This document shows positions 9,401 through 11,655 of a DNA stretch of 11,655 nt, in pieces (position 1 is the stretch's first letter; each line of letters opens with the position of its first letter). Below the pieces are notes generated by a model. The model searched no databases. It had not been told where the DNA came from and saw nothing but the letters and a program-made list of their open reading frames with translations. The translations under genes were made by a program, and so were the position numbers. This DNA is from Deltaproteobacteria bacterium (GTDB taxonomy: Bacteria; Desulfobacterota; Binatia; DP-6), in the NCBI GenBank assembly GCA_005879205.1, contig VBLD01000061.1:1-11655 (forward strand), in the 5' to 3' direction.

Positions 9401-10551
9401 ACGATCAGGCCGGCGATGCCCGAGCTCCGGCCCGTGGCCTCGGAGGAGCAGGAGGTGGCCGAGACCGACACCTGGATGTTACCGCCGAAGTTGGTGCAGC
9501 CGTTCAGGAAGAGCCACGAGTTGGGCTCGTTCGGCACGCCGAAGTCGGCGATCGCGTTCACCATGATGGCGTGGACGTAAGGGCCGGGGAAGACGTGGTG
9601 CCAGGCGTCCTCGTCGGCGGCCGACGCCATCACCGGGAGCCCGTGCGCGTAGGCGTAGTCGATCGCCTGCTGGGCGAACTTCGACTGGTTGTAGGTGCCG
9701 AGCGCCTCCTGGATGACGGCCGCACCGGTGTCGACCGAGAAGACCACGCCCTGGGCGAAGGAGTTCACGTCGGCGACGAAGCTGTCGCCGACGCGAACCG
9801 GCATCACCATGCAATTGGGGCAGGCGCCGAGGTCGCCGCCGTTGTTGGCCTCCGCCGTCGAGTCCTCCGCCTCCCCGGTGCCGTGGCCGAACTGCACCTC
9901 GTCGAAGGGATCGTTGTCGAACTCGAAGAAGTCGTAGCCCGCGATGTCGTCCACGTACCCGTTGCCGTCGTCATCGACGCCGTTGGAGAAGAGCAGGATC
10001 AGGTCCTCGGGGTCGGTGATCCCGTTGCCGTTCACGTCGACGACCGACGGGTCGCCGTCGTAGTCCGGCATGTTGAAGACGCCGTCGCCGTTGCAGTCCC
10101 GCGGATCGCCGCCCACGGGCGCGTTGCAGCCGCCCGTGGGGGCCGGAGCCGGCAGCTCGCCGGCGTTCAGGTGGATCTTCTTCCGCAGCTGGCTCATGTC
10201 GCCGGTGTTGTTCCACATGATTCCGGAGTCGTGCACCGCGATCACCACGTCCGGCCGCCCCGTCTCGAGGCGCCACGCGATCTCGACGCTCATGCCGCTG
10301 ACGCCGCTCAGCTCGTTGGCGCTGGCGTTCACCACCGGGTCGGTGGTGCAGAAGTTCGTGCTCGCGTACTTCCACTTCTCGCCGTTGCAGCTGCCCGCGG
10401 CGCCGCTCATCTCGTTGGGGAGCGGGATGCAGCCGAGCGGCAGCCCCGAGCTGTCGCAGCGGTTGGGGCTGGCGAGGAAGGGGAGCTCCGCCCCGGCTGG
10501 GACGGCGAGCAACACGACGGCGAGCAGCGGGAGCGCGAGCAGGCGGTTCAT
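6469..10551 (-). CDS. Subtilase-like (S8) secreted protein with FG-GAP/VCBS beta-propeller and C-terminal module
   Basis: First gene of the operon; 1360 aa from the ATG at 10551, chosen for a signal peptide (MNRLLALPLLAVVLLAVPAGA) and a GGAGGAGG ribosome site. Residues about 100-465 form an S8 peptidase-like domain: Asp108 in VVIAVHDSGI, then an insert of DxDxDG-type calcium loops (152-202, including NGVDDDGNGYVDD, common in subtilases), His223 in FGHGTGEAED, the oxyanion region VMASAADED with Asp313 where Asn is usual, and Ser376 in ATGRSSGIAGL as the best nucleophile candidate. GYGRINAHRAV closes the domain. Residues about 612-1175 carry six clear FG-GAP/VCBS motifs (ADLDGDG, GDIDGDG, ADLDGDG, GDIDHDG, ADVDGNG, GDVDGDG) plus one or two degenerate ones, predicting a seven-bladed integrin-alpha-like propeller. 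A Thr/Ser linker and a 148-residue C-terminal module follow. A protease or adhesin-like surface role is likely; activity is doubtful because of the altered active site. Confidence 0.88.
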   Translation of the reverse strand: MNRLLALPLLAVVLLAVPAGAELPFLASPNRCDSSGLPLGCIPLPNEMSGAAGSCNGEKWKYASTNFCTTDPVVNASANELSGVSGMSVEIAWRLETGRPDVVIAVHDSGIMWNNTGDMSQLRKKIHLNAGELPAPAPTGGCNAPVGGDPRDCNGDGVFNMPDYDGDPSVVDVNGNGITDPEDLILLFSNGVDDDGNGYVDDIAGYDFFEFDNDPFDEVQFGHGTGEAEDSTAEANNGGDLGACPNCMVMPVRVGDSFVADVNSFAQGVVFSVDTGAAVIQEALGTYNQSKFAQQAIDYAYAHGLPVMASAADEDAWHHVFPGPYVHAIMVNAIADFGVPNEPNSWLFLNGCTNFGGNIQVSVSATSCSSEATGRSSGIAGLIVSAGRDAVDHGTLASRLTANEIRQLITQTADDINFDVPGGPAGTPPSTGGRTVTFPDTSRYATQAGFDQFTGYGRINAHRAVARVVAGQIPPESDVTTPVWFQLLDPERDGAFTVEGRVAATRAAGGYRYRVQIGYGVQPVESDFIDIVPFGATRTTPLQGTLATITPADIPAPTADQIARRQNQLPDVTSDYDQFTYTIRVQVRDQPGNQLGEDRRTIFIHHDPDLKAPFPLRIGGDGASSPALADLDGDGKADIVFGTSDGLVYAKHADGSDLAGWPAAGDPIPYNPGSPAYATGAIPTPVRGAILASVAIGDIDGDGYLDVVAADMEGKVYAWNHQGVRKAGFPVHVNYAYSAHDVRVSPDKHSDNRVDRAIVASPALADLDGDGGLDIIVGANDRHVYVWDGLGSPRPGFPVVVADATRVSIDPGTHKVTPLAGSCNSLTTNCAFRGEKIMDSPAIGDIDHDGSLDIVVGTNEAYNEPINASLSSGTSMAVAELLAASGTEHPANSRVYAIHKDGNNHPCSGCPAFTAPFLPGWPVKIAFFASEILPDVGEGINASPALADVDGNGTLETGVFSAAGPANLLNADGTSFYGNDPSGNYRVMSTEGYPASNSPDTPSIPAIGEGAFADLTGTGTGPLAFAAPAAGLGRLLAIALPDQQLTADDHVAAWIAATGSYVPAFPRHMEELQFLTGPSIADVGGAAAGVRTPPEIIEGSAGYFLHAYDATGSEPPGWPKFTGGWHIANAAIGDVDGDGLNEVVALTREGNLYVWDTTAPAGVEEWPKKRHDLRNTGNYQEPQGLTGNPTTTTTTVGGSSTSTTTSTSTTTTLQSFTDTLDVRRARLVLPDGPMNDSLSLRGFVALAAGSDNVNPAQEGFRLVLTGIQFDIPASAFTGPAGRWRYRDSSGAGSNPDGITSVTLRLRRDGRYNLSVRGRHADLSTFDGTSDRTIQVRVDIGNDHAAANLPFRRFGRNLRYP
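6916..6984 (-). repeat. Low-complexity Thr/Ser-rich linker repeat
   Basis: Twenty-three codons, mostly ACG/ACC/AGC triplets, encode a Thr/Ser-only linker apart from a single VGG (TTTTTTVGG, then mixed S and T). It separates the beta-propeller from the C-terminal module of the subtilase-like protein. Such linkers are typical of exported multidomain enzymes and may be O-glycosylated (inference). Near-perfect trinucleotide repetition makes the length prone to slippage. Confidence 0.9.
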
Positions 10552-10555
10552 GGGC

Positions 10556-10563
10556 CCTCCTCC
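10556..10563 (-). promoter_or_regulatory. Ribosome binding site deciding the start of the subtilase-like gene
   Basis: GGAGGAGG on the minus strand lies four bases (seven from the first GGAGG) upstream of the ATG at 10551. The open frame extends to 10668, but the added 39 residues (METTASAAGV...) would sit in front of the signal peptide and have no comparable site. The internal ATG is therefore preferred. Confidence 0.8.
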
Positions 10564-10585
10564 GGCGGCCGAGACAGCGTCCGCG

Positions 10586-10614
10586 GGGGTACGACTGATA
10601 CGCGGTTTGGTCAA
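10586..10614 (-). promoter_or_regulatory. Possible sigma-70-like promoter of the operon
   Basis: On the minus strand TTGACC (10614-10609) is a good -35 match. With 17-bp spacing the -10 would be TACCCC (10591-10586), which is poor; a better-looking TATCAG (10600-10595) is only 8 bp away. It lies 35-63 bp upstream of the start codon. Offered as a candidate only. Confidence 0.2.
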
Positions 10615-10671
10615 TCGAAACGCATCACCGAAAGGGATGACACCGGCTGCGGAAGCAGTGGTCTCCAAAGG

Positions 10672-10718
10672 AAAAAAGAAGAGGAGGCTCCGGACGCCTC
10701 CGCGCTGGCACGCGGAGG
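10672..10718 (-). terminator. Terminator hairpin with competing upstream hairpin (attenuator-like)
   Basis: Read on the minus strand: CCTCCGCG (10718-10711), a 6-base loop, then CGCGGAGG (10704-10697) form a perfect 8-bp stem. GGAGGC (10701-10696) can instead pair with GCCTCC (10688-10683) across a 7-base loop, followed at once by TCTTCTTTTTT (10682-10672). The two stems share 10697-10701, so they exclude each other, as antiterminator and terminator do in attenuators. It lies about 120 bp before the operon start codon. It could equally be a plain terminator for the response-regulator transcript reading leftward. Confidence 0.5.
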
Positions 10719-10761
10719 TCCGTCTCGGTTATGGTCGCCCCCACCATGAGGGGGGAAGGGA

Positions 10762-10992
10762 GTGGCTCGGCGCGCACCGGCTGAGCACCCCGACGACGTG
10801 GCGGCGAGCGATCTGCGCTGGCTCGCCGTCGTGGCGCTGATCTTCGCCGCGGCGCTCGCCCTCTTCTTCGCCGCGCTCGCCGTCTACCACGCGTTCGGCG
10901 GGCACCCCGGCGTGTGGGCGGCCATCCGCCGTCTGCGGCGCTTTGCCCGGTGGCTCCTCCCGCGCTGGTCGCACCGCTGGCGGGCCACGTGA
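10762..10992 (+). CDS. Small membrane protein with cationic tail, unknown function
   Basis: A 76-aa protein with one clear hydrophobic segment (residues about 18-44, LRWLAVVALIFAAALALFFA...). Its C-terminal tail holds eight Arg and four Trp in 26 residues (RRLRRFARWLLPRWSHRW). The GTG at 10762 follows a purine-rich AGGGGGGAAGGGA; a second in-frame GTG at 10798 is possible. Third codon positions are almost all G or C, supporting real coding. It is divergent from the hydrolase operon and converges on the response regulator with 13 bp between stops. No family is recognised. A membrane-anchoring or regulatory small protein is possible. The tail looks amphipathic and cationic, but Arg-rich tails are common in GC-rich genomes and basic tails normally stay in the cytoplasm. 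Confidence 0.6.
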   Translation: MARRAPAEHPDDVAASDLRWLAVVALIFAAALALFFAALAVYHAFGGHPGVWAAIRRLRRFARWLLPRWSHRWRAT

Positions 10993-11005
10993 CAGGCGTC
11001 GCCGG

Positions 11006-11422
11006 CTACGCGGCGGCGTCCAGGCAGGCGTCGAGCACGGTCGCCAGCGCGTCCGGCTCGATGGGCTTGGTGACGACGTAGCGCACGCCGTGCTTCTCGG
11101 CCTGATCGGCCACGTCGCGCTGCGCGTAGCCGGTGATCGCGATCACGGGCATGGGCTTGCCGCTGGCCGTTGCGGTGCGGATGCGGTCGACGCAGTCCCA
11201 GCCGCTGCCGTCCGGAAGACAGATGTCCACCAGGGCGAGGTCGGGCGAGACCACGCGGACGCGTTCGAGCGGGCCCTGGACCGAGTCCGCCGTCTGCACC
11301 AGCGCCCCGCAGCTCGCGAGCCAGTCCGAGACCGCCTCGGCGCAGCTCTCGTTGTCCTCCACGACCAGGACCAGGCGGCCGGAGAGGTCCAGCCGGCGCA
11401 CCGATTCCACCATCGTCGCCAT
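11006..11422 (-). CDS. Stand-alone response regulator receiver (CheY-like) domain protein
   Basis: A 138-aa single receiver domain (PF00072) with no output domain, acting in the cytoplasm in phosphorelay or two-component signalling. From the ATG at 11422: beta-1 LVLVVEDNE with the acidic pair Glu22-Asp23, phospho-acceptor Asp66 in ALVDICLPDGSGWD, switch Thr97 in VIAITGYA and the conserved Lys119 in VVTKPIEP. All key residues are present, so it should be phosphorylatable. The reading frame is open up to 11518, but the extra 32 residues are Arg/Pro-rich and unlike a receiver N-terminus. ATG 11422 or ATG 11413 are the plausible starts; neither has a strong ribosome site. No kinase is in the window. 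Its transcript would run toward the hairpins at 10672-10718 and the hydrolase operon. Confidence 0.88.
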   Translation of the reverse strand: MATMVESVRRLDLSGRLVLVVEDNESCAEAVSDWLASCGALVQTADSVQGPLERVRVVSPDLALVDICLPDGSGWDCVDRIRTATASGKPMPVIAITGYAQRDVADQAEKHGVRYVVTKPIEPDALATVLDACLDAAA

Positions 11423-11525
11423 CCGGCGTCTGTTCGCAGGGCCGGTCGACGATCGCAACCCGTCTTGGCGTGAAGGGCACCAAAAAAAGCCGGGAGGCGT
11501 CCGTGATGCTCGAGACACGCCGCGC
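11423..11525. other. Intergenic spacer with a T7 run
   Basis: This separates the end of the right-edge gene from the response regulator. On the minus strand it includes a run of seven T (11488-11482) preceded by CCTCCCGGC, with a weak GGCGT/ACGCC stem further upstream that is not adjacent to the T-run. It may include the regulator's promoter and a weak terminator for the edge gene; neither is convincing. Confidence 0.4.
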
Positions 11526-11655
11526 TCAGAAGAGCGGCGTCGTCAGGGCCGGAGGCGTCTTGTAGGCGGCGTTCGGCGGGGGCGGGAGCGTGGCATCGAG
11601 CTGGGCGTAGAGATCGAGAACGTGCCGCGTGTTCGTTCCGAGGTCGCCCTTCCCG
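11526..11655 (-). CDS. C-terminal fragment of an unidentified protein (5' end beyond window)
   Basis: The last 42 codons of a minus-strand gene are visible. It begins GKGDLGTNTRHVLDLYAQLD, goes on through a Pro-rich LPPPPNAAYKTPPALTTPLF and ends in TGA at 11528-11526. Codon use is GC-rich at third positions and the frame is open to the edge, which supports a real gene end. No family can be named from this tail. It lies upstream of the response regulator on the same strand, about 100 bp away. Confidence 0.55.
   Translation of the reverse strand, partial: GKGDLGTNTRHVLDLYAQLDATLPPPPNAAYKTPPALTTPLF

Noticed and set aside
10552..10668. A 39-residue N-terminal extension of the subtilase-like protein
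   Set aside because: It would precede the signal peptide, lacks a ribosome site and overlaps the likely promoter/leader; the ATG at 10551 has GGAGGAGG.
6523..10749. A 1408-codon open frame on the plus strand, antisense to the subtilase-like gene
   Set aside because: It is made of Arg/Val/Gly/Asp-rich repetitive sequence without domains, mirrors the GC3-biased codons of the real gene and has no ribosome site. This is a usual side effect of GC-rich coding DNA.
11423..11518. A 32-residue N-terminal extension of the response regulator
   Set aside because: Arg/Pro-rich sequence unlike a receiver N-terminus; normal spacing to the first beta strand is reached from 11422 or 11413.
11482..11528. Rho-independent terminator for the right-edge gene
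   Set aside because: There is a T7 run on the minus strand, but no stable stem directly in front of it; the GGCGT/ACGCC pairing is short and separated from the T-run by several bases.
1..11655. tRNA/rRNA genes, CRISPR arrays, insertion sequences or transposases
   Set aside because: None seen: no regularly spaced repeats, no transposase motifs and no recognisable RNA gene sequence by reading. A covariance-model scan was not possible.

Overview
The window is very GC-rich DNA with strong G/C preference at third codon positions. It is dominated by large secreted proteins with signal peptides, DxDxDG calcium-binding loops, FG-GAP/VCBS repeats, a thrombospondin type 3 repeat and a Thr/Ser-rich linker. 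This style suggests a large-genome, soil- or sediment-type bacterium, perhaps a former deltaproteobacterium (Myxococcota or Candidatus Binatia-like). That placement is inference from protein style only; there is no rRNA or marker gene here.

Layout: positions 1-10551 hold one tightly packed minus-strand operon of four exported proteins, read from right to left. (1) A 1360-aa subtilase-like (S8) protein carries an integrin-alpha-like beta-propeller, a Thr/Ser linker and a C-terminal module (10551-6469). (2) A penicillin-acylase-family Ntn hydrolase follows, joined by a 4-base ATGA overlap (6472-3846). (3) A neutral-ceramidase-like hydrolase (PF04734 type) with a TSP3 repeat and a C-terminal module is joined by a 4-base GTGA overlap (3849-1353). 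(4) A second, divergent penicillin-acylase paralogue begins 13 bp later behind a strong AAGGAGG site and runs off the left edge (1339-1). Genes 2 and 3 each carry one frameshift, with well-conserved coding sequence on both sides. The break in gene 2 also seems to lack a segment that family members normally have.

Right of the operon, 10552-10761 is a regulatory spacer. It contains overlapping, mutually exclusive hairpins followed by a U-rich tract in the minus direction. They could be an attenuator in the operon leader or the terminator of the upstream response-regulator transcript. A small plus-strand membrane protein with a cationic, Trp/Arg-rich tail (10762-10992) converges on a stand-alone receiver-domain response regulator (11422-11006, minus). 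The right edge holds the last 42 codons of another, unidentified minus-strand gene.

Working together (inference): three of the four operon products belong to families that cut amide bonds in N-acylated small molecules (penicillins, acyl-homoserine lactones and related lipopeptides for the acylases; ceramides for the PF04734 family). The fourth is a protease-like, possibly catalytically altered, surface or secreted protein. The operon is best read as an exported N-acyl-amide hydrolysis or scavenging module. Its true substrates are unknown.
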